Assembly (NCBI RefSeq): GCF_000471905.2 | Contig: NW_006499603.1 | Coordinates: 2,646,783-2,710,782, forward strand | Source of the DNA: Amborella trichopoda | Lineage: Eukaryota; Streptophyta; Magnoliopsida; Amborellales; Amborellaceae | Direction: 5' to 3' | Length of the DNA: 64,000 nucleotides | Part shown: piece by piece, positions 22,452 through 34,651 of the stretch | How positions within the stretch are numbered: the stretch's first letter is position 1 | Layout: each line of letters begins with the position of its first letter | Notes under the pieces: model-generated | Told to the model about the DNA's origin: nothing | What the model saw: only the letters and a program-made list of their open reading frames with translations | The model's database searches: none | Translations under genes and position numbers: made by a program

Positions 22452-23224
22452 GTGTCCCTCTAAAGAAATACTACCCATGATGTATACTAAAAAAGACTCA
22501 ATGCGCAACAACAAAGAGCTAAAAAGGACTGTAAAAAGATGACAAGCATGATAGTTCAAACAAGGTTTTACTCTTTTTATTGCATTAAAAGAAGTTACAA
22601 GCCAAAAAAGCCCATTGTTAGGGACGTTACAAATCTATCATGCAGTATTGCTCTCGGATTGTCGCTCTTGCATATGAGGAAAAGAATATGGTTGATCCCA
22701 AGCGTCGCTCTTACATTTGAGGAAAAGAGAATGGCTGACCCCAGGGTTGCTCTTGAACCTGAGGAGAGGATGGTTACAGGCTAAAACTTGCTCTCACCAT
22801 CATAATTGTCCCTCTTGCATCTGAGGAGGAGATGACGGTTACATGCCAAAAGTGGCTTTCACAACAAGAGAAGGTGGAAGAGCTTTGATGGAGTATACCA
22901 GACATACAAAGAAGACTTCTCTAACAAGGAACATGCCTATGATGGAGAGAATACCCTACTCACAGTGAGGGCCCTTCTATAGAATAACATGGAGTTCACA
23001 ATTGTGCTGGAGGACTTGGCTTCCAATAGGCTCCATAAGCTAGGCGTCACCATTGGTTACCAACCTTTGCCAACCACCCAAGTCATCGTCGTGCATGATC
23101 ACAGCAGAACAAGATTCTCCGATGTTCATCAAAGGATCGAATGAACAGCAACCCCCGTGCACGATTGACATCGGGCGCATCATGTTGCTAGCCACGTGTG
23201 ACCAAGGCACTAACTAACATTGCA

Positions 23225-23430
23225 TGAGACCAGTGCCAGGTGCGTTTCCTAAAAACTAAACACCGACTGTGCTTCTAAAGGCCCAACGTCGACTGTGTTT
23301 CTTAAAAGGATAATGTCGGCTGTGTTTCTGAGAACCAGCACCCGCTGCGTTTCTTAAAGGCTAACGCTGGCTGTGTTGCTAAGGCCCAGTGCCGACTATG
23401 TTTCTCAAAGGCTAACGCCGATTGTGTCCT
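23225..23430 (+). repeat. GCCGGCTGTGTTTCTTAAAGG minisatellite, copy D
   Basis: About six irregular units of some 33 bases contain (A/C)CGCCGGCTGTGTT, then TCTTAAAGGC. It is the same component as in copy A at 5885-7060 and copy E at 32430-32590. Confidence 0.6.
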
Positions 23431-25019
23431 CAAGACCCCTTGCCACCACTACTTTTCACCTTCTGATGACCGTTCACTGCCGGTGACCTTTTGTCTCATC
23501 GATGACTTTTCGACTCCCCACTACTATTCACCTCCTAACGGCTGTTTGTTGTCGATGAGTGTTCACCTTCCAGTGACCGTTCACTGTCGATGACTGTTCA
23601 CCTCCTAGCGACCCTTCGTCTCTAGGTGACTATTCACCTCCCTGTGACCTCTTGGTTTCTCATCAGGAAATCACTCCACTTAACAGAAACTAACTGTGAC
23701 ACCTTCCCCTCTTCTTCCCGATGGCTGAAAACCTAGGAAACTAACAGAAGTTTGCTATCAACACCCTATAGCAACTTGGATCTCTTTCGCCTTCTCTGGA
23801 ACCCTCAAAACCACTGTCAGAATCTCTGAGGCTCCATGGTGACCCCCCTGCTTTCTCACTATCCTTGCCGGCAAACTCCTGCAACCTCACTAATGCTTCT
23901 GTGTTCCCTACAATGCTCTCTTTTCTCAGCCAGATCCTTCTCCTACTGGCTAGCAAACGCATGCAAACCTCACGCGAGTGCTCTACGTGCTCGTCAGAAT
24001 TCTTGTCGAGAGATTTCTCACTCTCACTGCTGAAATTCGTTAACCATTTTACCTTCGGTAAAATAGTAAAAACTTGGGGTTATGCCCTTATATAGGCAAA
24101 GCTTCCCTAAAGTGCCCCCACAAACCAAGAATTCCAATCAGGTCCTTGAAGGCCAAACGATAATGGTCTAGACCCGGTAGGGATCGGACCCAAGGTCCGA
24201 ATGAAAGTTGATAGTCGCCCATGAAAACTTAAGCAGTAGAGGCCAGGATCAGGTTAGGCTTGGGCCCAAGGCCCGAACACTAACCCGTACGCAATGGCGA
24301 CTACGTTCTCACTGGCCCAGCATCGGCTATGTTCTCAATAACTTAGCGCTGACTGTGTTCTCGAATGCTTAGCACCAGCTGTATTCTCCAAAGTCTAGCA
24401 CCGGCTAAGTTCTTAATCTACTGCCGCATGTGTTGCCACTACGCACTCTAGCGTTGCATGTGTTATCTCCACTCGTGCTAGGCGCCATACGTGTCATTGC
24501 TACTACCGTTCAAGACCACTGCTATTTTTTTACGTTCTTCATGCTAGCATCATGCATGTGCTAGCCCCGCCTGTGCATGCTAAAACCTGATCACCGCCGT
24601 GTGTGTCCTATCACTATTCCTAGTGGAGTTGCACCCAGTGCGTGACTCGTGTTTCTCAGAGGAGTTGCACTCAGACTGATGCACCCAAGTCGTGACTTGT
24701 CATCCCCAGTAAGAGTCACGCCCGTACTGCAGCTCAATATGCCCAGTGGAGTTTGGAACATTCTTACCTCTTCAACCCCTAGTGGGTCTGTTGCGTACCA
24801 AGCTATCAACTTCAAAAGATTGAGTCTCACTTTTTACCCCCTGAGAGTTACAATCACTCCCTAATCCCCAGCAAAGTCTGTTTCCATTAGCCACTCCCCG
24901 CAGGGCCACCTTCTCCATCTAAGCCGTCTTCTTGTGTATGGCCTTCACTACTTTATCCCTAGGGAGTCAGATTACAATCCACTTACCTATTCCCCTTGAA
25001 GCTTCACCTACATGGCAAC

Positions 25020-25480
25020 CCACACAATGGTCTGTGCTACAGACCTTAAACTGCACAGCCTTGATTTGTGTTGCATGACCTTAAATTGCATAATATTGGT
25101 CCGTGCTACATGACCCTTAAACTGCACAGCCATGGTCCAAACTATATGACCTTAAACTATAGTAGAGGTCTAGTTACACGATCTTAAACTGCATGGTCTC
25201 GGCTACTTTAAATTGCATGGCCATGATCCAAGCTATATGACCTTAAACCATAGTGCACGTCTTGGCCACATGACATTAAAAGGCTTAGCACAATGGTCCA
25301 AACTGCATGACCTCAAACTCTAGTGGAGGTCTACCTGAACAACCTTAAACTACATAGTTCTAGTTGCATGACTCTAAACTGCATAACCACGGTCCAAGCT
25401 ATATGACCTTAAACCATATTGCACATCCTGACCGCATGATAATAAATTGCTTTGTAAAGGTCCGGGAGGAATGACCTTAA
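25020..25480 (+). repeat. TGACCTTAAACTGCATGGTC satellite-like block, copy D
   Basis: Repeated TATATGACCTTAAACYATAGTG and GGTCCAAGCTATATGACC phrases occur at intervals of 30-60 bases, homologous to 7480-7870 and to the inverted 35-bp array at 42050-42500. Confidence 0.7.
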
Positions 25481-26600
25481 ACTCGCCCCCACACACGCGC
25501 ACATGCCCTTTACGTGCATTTTCACGCACGACTTCCCTAATCCACCCATTCATATGTGCGCATCACGTTCATAATTCCTCACTGAATCCTTTCATTACCA
25601 TTCATCATTCCCTAGTGAGTCTCACCCGTGCTCACAAAATGGCGAGCCATCGAGCCATCCATACTCGCCATCAGCTAGTGGGTCACCACTTTCACCCACC
25701 ATTCATACATCATCCATCCTTCATAGGTAGCCTCGTGCCATCTCCCTAAAGTGAGCCAAAACCACAACCATGCTCACTCCATGGCCTCAAAATATTGTCA
25801 TTCATCACCACCACAATCCAACAGTATGACCTTAAACTGTAGTGCATGTACTGGCCACATGATGTTAAAAGGCTTTGCACAGGTGTCAAGGGCATGACCT
25901 TCACAAAAAAATAATAATAACGGGCATGGTGTATACCTGAACAAGGGAACGCCATGAGTAAAAATGACGGACTGGTATGGTCATGAAACCATGAGTAAGA
26001 GAGTTCTGCATAAATAAATACTCGAGTACGGTGAAAATCGGAAAGGGCACCGTGAGTAAAAATGAAAGAATAAGGGTGGACATGGTCGAAAGGTCATAGG
26101 TAAAAGAGCCCCAAATAAAAGGAATTTGGTGAAAACCGTCTTTAAAACACGGCTTCCCAAGTTCAAGTACAAATCCACAAAGGACACTTGGACCAATAAG
26201 CAGGTTGATGCAGCACTATGCTTCAGTCTAAATTCAAAGAAAAATCCATAGTGCCACAATACCAAGACTACAAAACATATGAGCTTCAAGGAAATATTTC
26301 GACAGCCTGAGTCCATTCACGAAAAGGACTCGAAGGACAGAAGACTCGCCAAGAAGGCAAGACAAGTCTCATGAAGAAAATCACTATTCCCATGAGGTTG
26401 CTAACTCACTTCAGGATGCTGAAGACGCCCCAAGAAAGGCATGTTAGCCAGACCTTGGACCTGTTATGCAACAACGGGATTGAGCCCTCAGGGGATGCCT
26501 CGGACAAAGAAGAGAGGTATCCCTCTTTTTTAAAGTGCTAGCAGTGGGTAGGGGTTATACTCAAAGCCAGTTACCTCGATAAATTGAGGTACCCTATGTT

Positions 26601-27169
26601 TGAACGTATTGTTCAGCACCTTGGTCCCTCGCAGGAAGCACGTCCATAGAGCCTATAAAACAGTGAAAATTCCTGACGATCTCAGAATGGCCCCAGAATA
26701 AGTAAATATCTTTACCAGTACTTCAAAATATCACCTGCCAAGTTTTATCGTGATCAGACATGTCTAAGGTAGTGAACACAAAAGAACTGTTTTCGAAAAA
26801 ATGGCCTCTAACCCCCTAAAACTGACCCTACAATTCGAACTACATTTTTGGTGTCTCAAATCACTATGGGATCACTGCACATAGATCCTTCACGGTCAAA
26901 AACCTCTATGGGCTAAGTTTTGGCTTAATCGGACACTCCAGAACAAAGATATGAGAAAACTAATGAAACAGGAGGGGTCACACACTATTCTTGTGTGGCC
27001 TCACTGCACCAAAACACCATTAAAGGTGGTTGTTTTTAAAGTCACGGTTGCTTTCGAGGTCCGTAGCTCACTCGTTCCAAGTCGGATCACTCCCAAATTT
27101 GGTGAGCGTATTCGTCTCATCAAGACGAACAATTCGATATGTGGCATGCTCCGAGACGATATTCGAAGC
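26601..27169 (+). mobile_element. Truncated LTR (U3 only), copy D/E junction
   Basis: It begins TGAACGTATTGTTCAGCACC, the same LTR start as at 39770 and 50317 (inverted). It includes GCCTATAAAACAGTGAAAATTCC, the AAATGGCCTCTAACCCC box and the GTGAGCGTATTCGTCTCATC box (27100-27120). Homology to the LTR ends near 27169, before the TATA box, where the gag-pol linker of copy E starts. The promoter, R and U5 are therefore missing. Confidence 0.75.
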
Positions 27170-28304
27170 AGACTCAAGTCGTTACGATGAGAAGCGGTTC
27201 ACCAAGCTAGATTGGTTTCCCACCACAGTGAGACGAATCAAACATCATGTCAGAAAACTAGAAAGAGATGGGCACCGAGGGCTGCTCACCGAAGAAATAA
27301 GACCGCTCAACCCAGAATCGAGCAGGAATTTCTTAGGCCCCTTCCCCCGTTGCCAAGCTTGCTGGACTTCATCCCTGACACAATCCCTTTTCCTTCTTCA
27401 TCCTATAGAGAGGATGCTCCCATCTCATCTCCCATATAGCACACGTCCAATGAGGGTGACGACATTAAAAGCACTCCCCAACAGTCTAGATAAGGGAAAG
27501 ACTTAAAAGATCCCTGCACCCATCCAACTCTGGCAATGACGTAACAGGCTGCTCAGATCGGTCTAATGAGGGGAACGACCTTAAAAGTCCCCCACCTTCT
27601 AACCCTACTCCTCCTTCTACTCCTCATTCTTCCTTGTTTATGTCTCCTAGAGGTACAACCTTGATATGTCTTGACTTCAATTCTCTCGATAGAGAACTTG
27701 AGGGATCAAACATAACAAAGACGCAACGGAAATGATGAGAAAGATCCTGGCACAAGCAGCAAGATTCTTAACAGTTGCTGATGCCCTAACAGCTAAAGCC
27801 AAGGCAGAGCCACCTTCCTCAAAGAAGCGTAAGAAGTCGAAGCAAAAGAACCCCAGTGGGCCCCTGAACCCAAGTTCGAGCAGAGGCTGAGAGAATCAAG
27901 GGGGCAAAATTTTATTCTCAAGAGGCTTGCCATATGGTGTAAGCCTTTGAAAAGCAAGTCACTGAGGAGAAAGAATTACACACGTCAGCGCTAGGGCCGT
28001 GTGATTCACATGAGGACCTTCACCCCCAACCTTTATTGAACCCCAAAACATGATCCTGTAGCCTGATTGGCTTCCCATGTTTGAGGTCGACCCTTCTATC
28101 CCTCGATCCAAGAAAGGCGTAGAAATCATGACATGCTCTAGAACCCTATTTGATGCAGAGATGTCAGAGTCATGGGTCTCTACGCTTGAGTTCCAAGAGG
28201 CCCCAGAAGAATGGGAAGAAGGTGGTCAGGCCACAGCTAACTAACTCGAAGAAATAAATCTTGGAGACAAAGCAGATCCCAGACCCACTTTCATTTCAAC
28301 GAAT
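27170..28304 (+). pseudogene. gag-pol linker / pol N-terminal region, copy E
   Basis: Joined directly to the truncated LTR. It starts with ACTCAAGTCGTTACGATGAGAAGC, homologous to 43930-43965 (-) in element H and, from GAGAAGC on, to 642 in copy A. The acidic end (EEWEEGG, then EINLGDKADPRPT) precedes the reverse transcriptase. A TAA near 28243 replaces a sense codon present in copy A. Upstream frames are broken several times. No protease active-site motif is visible. Confidence 0.6.
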
Positions 28305-29714
28305 ATGTCTCTAGAAGAGAAAGATCATTTCACTACCTTCTTGCGAGCAAATCGTGACGTCTTTGGTTGGCATTATCAGGAGATGCCTGGCTTAAACCCT
28401 CAAGTAGTTGTTCACCATCTCGGCATCGATCCAACTATCAAACCCGTCAAACAGAAATCAAGAAGGTTCAGGCCTGACCTTGAGATGCAGATAGACGTCG
28501 AGATGACCAAACTCAAACAAGCAGGCTTTAGTCGCGAAGTCAAGTACCCAAAATGGCTAGCAAATGTTGTTCCGGTCGAGAAGAAGAATGGTCAAATCAG
28601 GGTGTGTATTGACTTTCGTGATTTGAATACTGCCTCTCCCAAGGATGACTTCCCGTTGCCATTCACCAAGATGCTCATTGACTTTACCGCTCACTGTCAA
28701 ATCTTTTCCTTCATGGACGAATACTCCGACTATAATCACATAAGGATGGAGTCTGAAGATGAAGAGGCCACTGCATTCTTAACTCCAAAATGGGTCTTCT
28801 GTTACACAATGATGCCTTTTGGATTAAAGCATGCTTGCACCACATACCAGAGAGCAATGATGACCATTTTCAAAGACATGATGCATAAAGAAGTGAAATG
28901 CCATGTAGACGATTTGGTGGTAAAATCTGAAGAGGAGGATGCTCACATGAGAGACCTTGAGAAGGTATTCGAGCCTTTATATCTTCACCAACTTAAAATG
29001 AACCCACTGAAATGCGCTTTTGGTGTGTGCTCCAAAACATTATTGGGGTTCATTGTAAGACAACGAGGGCTTGAAGTCGAGCCAGTCAAGATCAAAGCAA
29101 TCCAAGAAATTTCATCACCGACAATGCTTTAAGAACTGCGCTCCTTCCAAGGGCAACTGGCCTACATTCGTAGGTTCATCTCCAACCTCTCGGGTTGCTG
29201 TAAACCCTTCACACACCTGCTAAAGAAAGATACCCCATTCATCTCGGATGAAGCATGTCAGGCAGCCCTGGACAACATCAAGCATTATTTACTGAATCCT
29301 CCAGTACTCTCGACACTAGTATTGGGGAGACTCCTCATTCTATATGTGACTTCTTTAGACGAGTACCTCGGAGCATTATTGGCACAAAACAATGAAGAAG
29401 GAAAAGAAACCACGCTATATTACCTCAGTCGCAGGATGCAAGGGGCCGAGAAGAATTATCCCCCTATTGAGAAGATATGTCTTGCCCTAATCTTCGCAGT
29501 ACAAAAACTCCGCCATTACTTGCTCGGTCATGAAGTGAAGCTTATATCAAAAGTTGATCCTGTAAAGTTTCTCATGACACTCCCATGCATGTCGGGATGC
29601 CTGGCTAAGTGGGCACTAATGCTGATGGAGTTCAACATCACGTATGTCCCACAAAAGGCCATCAAGGGCCAGACCTTGGCTTACTTTCTCGTAGCACACT
29701 TTGTACCGACATAA
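28305..29714 (+). pseudogene. pol: Reverse transcriptase and Ty3-type RNase H, copy E (best preserved)
   Basis: This is the longest pol remnant: 470 codons in one frame, interrupted only by TAA at 29130-29132. Frame 28305-29129 (275 residues) is reverse transcriptase. It has HHLGIDPTIKPVKQKSRRF (residues 46-64), NGQIRVCIDFRDLN, FMDEYSDYNHIRM with the first catalytic Asp, FGLKHACTTYQRAM and the active-site box HVDD at residues 200-203 (28902-28913). The usual box is YVDD or YIDD, so His for Tyr is unusual and may be decay. After the stop come the connection segment (AYIRRFISNLSG) and RNase H (LDEYLGALLAQ, RRMQGAEKNYPPIEK, NITYVPQKAIKGQTLAYF), ending at TAA 29712-29714. Confidence 0.92.
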
Positions 29715-30130
29715 TCTCCTCTATCAAGCGACTTCCCTGATGAAGAAGTATTATGTGCTAACCTTGCTCTTGTGTGGGAATTGTACTTCGATAGAGCCTT
29801 CCAATCAAATCGTGGGGGTGTCGGAGTAGTATTCCTGAGTCCGAGAGGAGAAATATTGCAACTTTTTTCTCTCTTGCTCAAGCCGGTTCTCATAATGAGG
29901 CAGAATATCAAGCCCTTATAATAGGACTGGAGAGAGCCTTCGACGTCGACTTGGAGCAGCTCAAGATCTATGACGACTCTGAGTTGGTTCTACAACAGCT
30001 CAAAGGGTTTTATGATGTAAGAAAAGACATTCTCAAGGCTTATCACGATGCTGCAAAATCGTATATGGCTCAGTTTAAGAACGTACCCCTGAGCCTCAAC
30101 CCCAGAAATCTAAACTAGCAGGCTGACGCA
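29715..30130 (+). pseudogene. Second, archaeal-type RNase H, copy E
   Basis: WELYFDRAFQSNRGGVGVVF and SPRGEILQLF are followed by a frame change, after which HNEAEYQALIIGLERAFD and YDDSELVLQQLKG are readable in another frame. The tail LNPRNLN is shared with the other copies. Gly to Arg in YFDGA and the frameshift make it inactive. It sits between the Ty3-type RNase H and the integrase, the order that defines Tat elements. Confidence 0.85.
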
Positions 30131-31657
30131 CTTGCGATACTCAATGCTACAATTCAATTATCCTCATCAGGGTCCACACTTGTATGGGTGGCAGAATGGA
30201 GACACATCGAACTAAGAATCGAGGTCGATCTATATGATGAGAGAAATATTTTCCCCGACCCTCCTTATCCATTTGGAGCGCTTCTGTCAGCCAAAGAAGT
30301 AATCAAGACTGAACAAGAAATAGCACAGAGTCAAGCTGCTATGGGATGAAACCAAGAACCAGAATTCCTTGACCCAATGTGGGAAAAAGTTGAGCAGGTA
30401 GAACAATGGAGAGGACCCATCACCAGTTACCTGAAACATGGTAGGCTCCCAGAAGATCGTGTCGACCGCAATAGCATATGTCGAATGTCCACTAAGTATA
30501 CCCTTATCGAAAGAGATGCTCTCTTCTGACGGTCTTTTGACGGCATTCTTCTTAGATGCGTTGATATCCAAGAACCAAGTAAGGTGTTCGAAGAAGTCCA
30601 CTCAGGCATCTGTGGCCTACACCAATCCGGTCCCAAACTCTATGAACGAATGTGCATGTTGGGATACTATTGGCCTTCCATGATAGTTGATTTCTTAAGC
30701 TATGCTAAAAAGTGCCAAGTATGCCAAATACATTCCAGCCTGGTTCACCAGCTTCCAGATCCCTTACACCCTATGGTTGCATCATGGCCCTTCTCACAAT
30801 GGGGTATGGACATCGTATGCCCAATTGACCCTCCTTCAATAATAGGCCATGTTTTTTCCTAACTGCAAAAGATTATTTCTCTAAGTGGGCTGAAGCAATC
30901 CCCTTTAAACAAGTTCTTGGGACAACAATGGCCTAGTTCGTTCGACATCATATCATATACCGCTTCGGAGTGCCCGACCGGATAATATCTGACAACGGCC
31001 CTCAATTTAGGAGTCATCACATTGATCGCATAGTTAACCCATTCGGTTTTGAGTGGAGGTACTCGACTATGTACCACCCTCGGATGAATGGATTAGCTGA
31101 GGCTTTCAATAAGACTCTATGCAATGTTCTAAGAAAGTCAGTATAAAAGACAAGGAAGAACTGGCATGAGAAGCTTCCCGAAGCACTGTGGGCTTATCGT
31201 ACTACTATACAAAATGCTACTGATTCCACTCCTCATTCTCTGGTCTATGGGGTGAAGCAGTTTTACCTCTTGAAATACAAATTCCCTCAATGCGAGTCGC
31301 TATTCACCAAGGAATAACCGAAGATGAGAGAGTCAAGCTCCAATATCAAGAATTTGATGCACTCGATGGAAAGAGGCTAGAGGCTCAGCAGAACCTTGAA
31401 CTCAACCAAGGGAGAATGAAGAGGGCTTTTGAAAAATCTTTCAAGATTTGCTCATTCGCCTGTGGTGATCTAGTCTTAGCCATCAAGCAGCATATTGCAT
31501 GCATGGCCGCCGCAAAGGAAAGTTTGAGATTAAGTGGGAAGTTCCCTTTACAGTAAAAAAGGTCTCGCCCAATGGAGCATACATATTGGCACTTCCTGAT
31601 GGAGAAGAGGCAATGCTCCATGTCAATGGGTGATACCTAAAGAAGTATTATCCATGA
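30131..31657 (+). pseudogene. pol: Spacer and integrase, copy E
   Basis: The acidic spacer (30131-30580) is followed by the frame 30584-30862: HSGICGLHQSGPKLYERM and CQVCQIHSSLVHQ (the HHCC zinc site) and QWGMDIVCPIDPPS with the first core Asp. The core continues across frame breaks with SDNGPQFRSHHID (second Asp, near 30985) and MNGLAEAFNKTLCN (Glu, near 31096). The C-terminal frame 31290-31556 has RMKRAFEKSFKICSFACGD. The end KKYYP and TGA are at 31643-31657. Stops include TGA after LIERDALF at about 30526 and one in place of the residue after KS near 31146. Confidence 0.87.
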
Positions 31658-33150
31658 TGTGTATTTAAAAGAAAGGGACTCAACGTGAAAACAAGCAAGA
31701 TAGTCCAAATAAAATGCTAACTCTTTTTATGTTTGTTGCAGTAAAAATGAGTTACAAGATATAAGAACCCATTACTAGAGAGGTTTGAAGTCTCTTGCAT
31801 CTGAAGATAAGAGGATGGTTACAAAACAAAACTTGTGCTTTTGCTCTTGCATCACATAGTAAGAGGACTGTTACATGCCAAAACAAATGCATGTCGCATG
31901 AGGAAAAAGCAAACCCACCAAAGGAAGGACCTCCTCATGAAGAAGAAGCGAAACCACTTGGAGAGATAGCTTTAATTCATCTGACGAGTAAGAGGATGGT
32001 TACAAGCCAGAAGACAAAGCAAAGCCACTCTAAGAAGATAGCCTCAGTCCATCCGACGTGTATGTCAAACATATAAGCCAGATCCCTCATCTGACGTGTA
32101 TATCAAACATATGATGTAGGATCTGTTTGACGTGTGTATCAAACATACAAGATGGGCTCCTCTAGCAAGGAGCTGGTTTATGATGGAAAGAACACTCTGT
32201 TCACCGTGAAGGCCCTTGCACAAAATGACATGGACCCCACAGTAGTACTGTTGGATTTGATATCCAACAGGTACCACAGTCCAAGCCACATCCTTCATCA
32301 CTCTTTGACGGTCCATGAACATCGTCGCATAAAGCTCATCACCGAATGCCACAAACCCCACACGTGACTTACCGACACATGCGAGCGTCATTCTTTGCAT
32401 CGTGATATGCCACACGTGTTGATCAGCTCTGATTGAAGACAACACCGGCTGGGTCCTCTGAAGGTCAGCATCGGTTGCGTGCCCAAGCTCTATCGTTGGC
32501 TATTTTTACTGAAGGGTTGGTGCCGAGTGTACTACCACTTTAAGTCATCAACGTCGATTGTTTCAACGCCAGTTGCATTTCTGCTAGTGCCGGCCCTGTC
32601 GTGACTGTTCACCTCCCGAGACTCCTCGTTTCTCAAAACTTAAGTTTTTGCACCTCCTTAATGGTTACACAATTTCCAAGGACGAAGGCCAACCATCACC
32701 ATGTCTTCAGCAATCGTACGACCTCCCCACAACGTTTCACCTCTTGTAGCCGTACGACCAACCCCCTGCGACCGTTCATCTTTTGCCAAAACATTTTCAA
32801 TAATAGGGTGCACAATTATGCACTAGCCATCAGAATTCTGAGCAAAAAAACGGCACGATTTTCTCATGAATCGCCTGCGTTGAGTTGAGCTCGAGTGGTG
32901 CACATGTGCACTAAACTACGTACGGAGGGAAATTTGGTGACACTATTTGTGCATGTGTTTGGGGGAACAAGGGGCAAATAGTAGGTTGCACAATTGTGCA
33001 CAAGTCGCCACAATTGTGAGTAAAAAATGGCACGATTTTCGAGCGAAACGCACACGTTGAGTTGAGCATGTGCGGCGTACAAGTGCATTAAATTTCATAC
33101 AGGGGGGAATTTGGTGGCACTTCTTGCACACGTGTTTGGGGGAACATGGG
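31658..33150 (+). mobile_element. Short 3' untranslated region, copy E
   Basis: Only about 1.5 kb, against 3.7-4.7 kb in the other copies. It has TTACAAG and GAGGATGGTTACAA modules (31750-32020), repeated ATCTGACGTGTATATCAAACAT (32050-32150), a GCCGGCTG minisatellite remnant (32430-32590), and then a 181-bp unit present twice (32807-33150). The TGACCTTAAACTGCA block, the CCCAGTGGAGT motifs and the GGGCATGGTG block are missing. The boundary with the LTR is uncertain by some tens of bases. Confidence 0.65.
32807..33150 (+). repeat. 181-bp tandem duplication in the 3'UTR of copy E
   Basis: Two units starting GTGCACAATTRTGCAC at about 32807 and 32988 contain GGCACGATTTTC, CGTTGAGTTGAGC and GTGTTTGGGGGAACA. 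The units are about 80% alike by eye. I see this sequence nowhere else in the window. Both units carry a short palindrome at the start (TTGCACAATTGTGCAC in the second). Confidence 0.7.
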
Positions 33151-34418
33151 GCAATGAAGCAGGTCAATAAAGCCCACAAAACGGTGAAAATTGCCGACGG
33201 TCTCAAAATGGCCCCAGAACAGGTTAAGATCTTTATCAGCACTTCAAAAGACCACCTGCCAAGTTTCATCACGATTAGGCATGTGTAAGGAAGTGAACAC
33301 AAAGGAACAGTTTTCGAAAAAATGGCCTCTAACGCCCTGAAACGGACCCTACAACTATAACTACATTTTTTCAGTTTCTCAAATCACTGTGGGACCACCA
33401 CCATTAGATCCGACATGGTCGAAAACCCCTTTGAGCCAAGTTTCGGCTTAATCAAACGCTCCAAAACAAAGACATGAGTAAACAATGAAATAGGAGGGGC
33501 CGCACGCTATTCCGGTGTGGCTTCACTGCACGAAAACACCATTAAAGGTGGTTGTTTTTACAGTCAGAGGCAGTTGCTTTCGAGGTTCGTAACTCACTCG
33601 TTCTAAGTCGGATCGCTCCAAAATTTTGTGAGCATATTCATCTCATCAAAATGAACAATTCGATATGGCACACCCTAAGACGATGTCCAAACAGGGAGAA
33701 AAGCTAGAGAGAAGTTGTCGATCTGTGAAGAAATTTTAAAAACTTTAACAGTAATACACCTTGCTCGATGGACCAAATCATATTGCTCGTGCAACGGATC
33801 AAAGTGAAACCAATTCAATTGTGTGTGTAAGGTCTAGGACTATCATTTTTCTGAACCTCGTACATAATGGACGGTCAGATTTCATGCACGAAGCCAACGA
33901 AGTAACTGAAATTATGGCTGTCCAATTCCAGATTCTGGCGAAAACTCAAAAGTTGTGAAATCTTTGTTTAGGCTCCAAATCATGTCTCGTTTGTTGCCAC
34001 TCAATTTGAAGGCATGCTTAGTGTGCTACAATGAAAAACTCACAGAAAAATATCAATGAACGAGCACATCATTGATCCAAAGTTTTCAAGATTCAAGCAA
34101 ATTTTATGTCTAGTGATCGTGGTTCAAAACACTATCCATGGCTCAAAATTGGTATCAAATCGATTGCCATGCCGAGCCTTACAAGAAAACAATAATCTTT
34201 CGATCCTACAGGCATTAGAACACCTTTGGGTCCGCCATGGAAGATCACGTAAGATCTCGAGCAGCAGTAGGGACTGTCCTAAAATTCCACACATTGTTAG
34301 GCAGGAGCAACACAGTCTTCTTGCACCCATTTTTATTACTTTTTTCAATTCAATTAAATCTTAATTTTCAACAATTGGATCTAATTTTGATCAATCCAGC
34401 CATGTTTGGGCACAATTC

Positions 34419-34427
34419 TATATAAAC
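34419..34427 (+). promoter_or_regulatory. LTR TATA box
   Basis: TATATAAAC follows CCATGTTTGGGCACAATTC, the arrangement seen in every LTR here. It is the likely core promoter. Confidence 0.6.
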
Positions 34428-34651
34428 AGGCACTGCCTCATTGTAAAAAGGACTCTAGACGCTCGATTCATTCTTGGAGAGCGAGATGAGAGAGAAGAAA
34501 AGGGTGAGTACACTTCGGGTAGGCAACTTTCTCTCCTCCCGTCTCTCTCTCTCTCTTTCTCTCTCTTCTATCTCTCCTCTCTCTCTTTCTCTCTCCTTTC
34601 CTCTCTCTATCACTTTCTCTCTCATCTTCTCTTCTCGTCTCTATCTTCTTT

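Larger units (their letters stand above)
22452..26600 (+). mobile_element. Integrase end and 3' untranslated region, copy D
   Basis: Bases 22452-22480 hold the last codons of integrase. The 3'UTR then follows the order seen in copy A: TTACAAGCC and GAGGAAAAGAGAATGG modules (22590-22780), a GCCGGCTGTGTT minisatellite (23225-23430), GTTCACCTCC repeats (23450-23640), CCCAGTGGAGT motifs (24610-24790), a TGACCTTAAACTGCA block (25020-25480), the GGGCATGGTG block (25920-26100), and a segment ending CGATAAATTGAGGTACCC (26570-26594). No shared open frame is visible. The LTR start TGAACG is at 26601. Confidence 0.7.
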
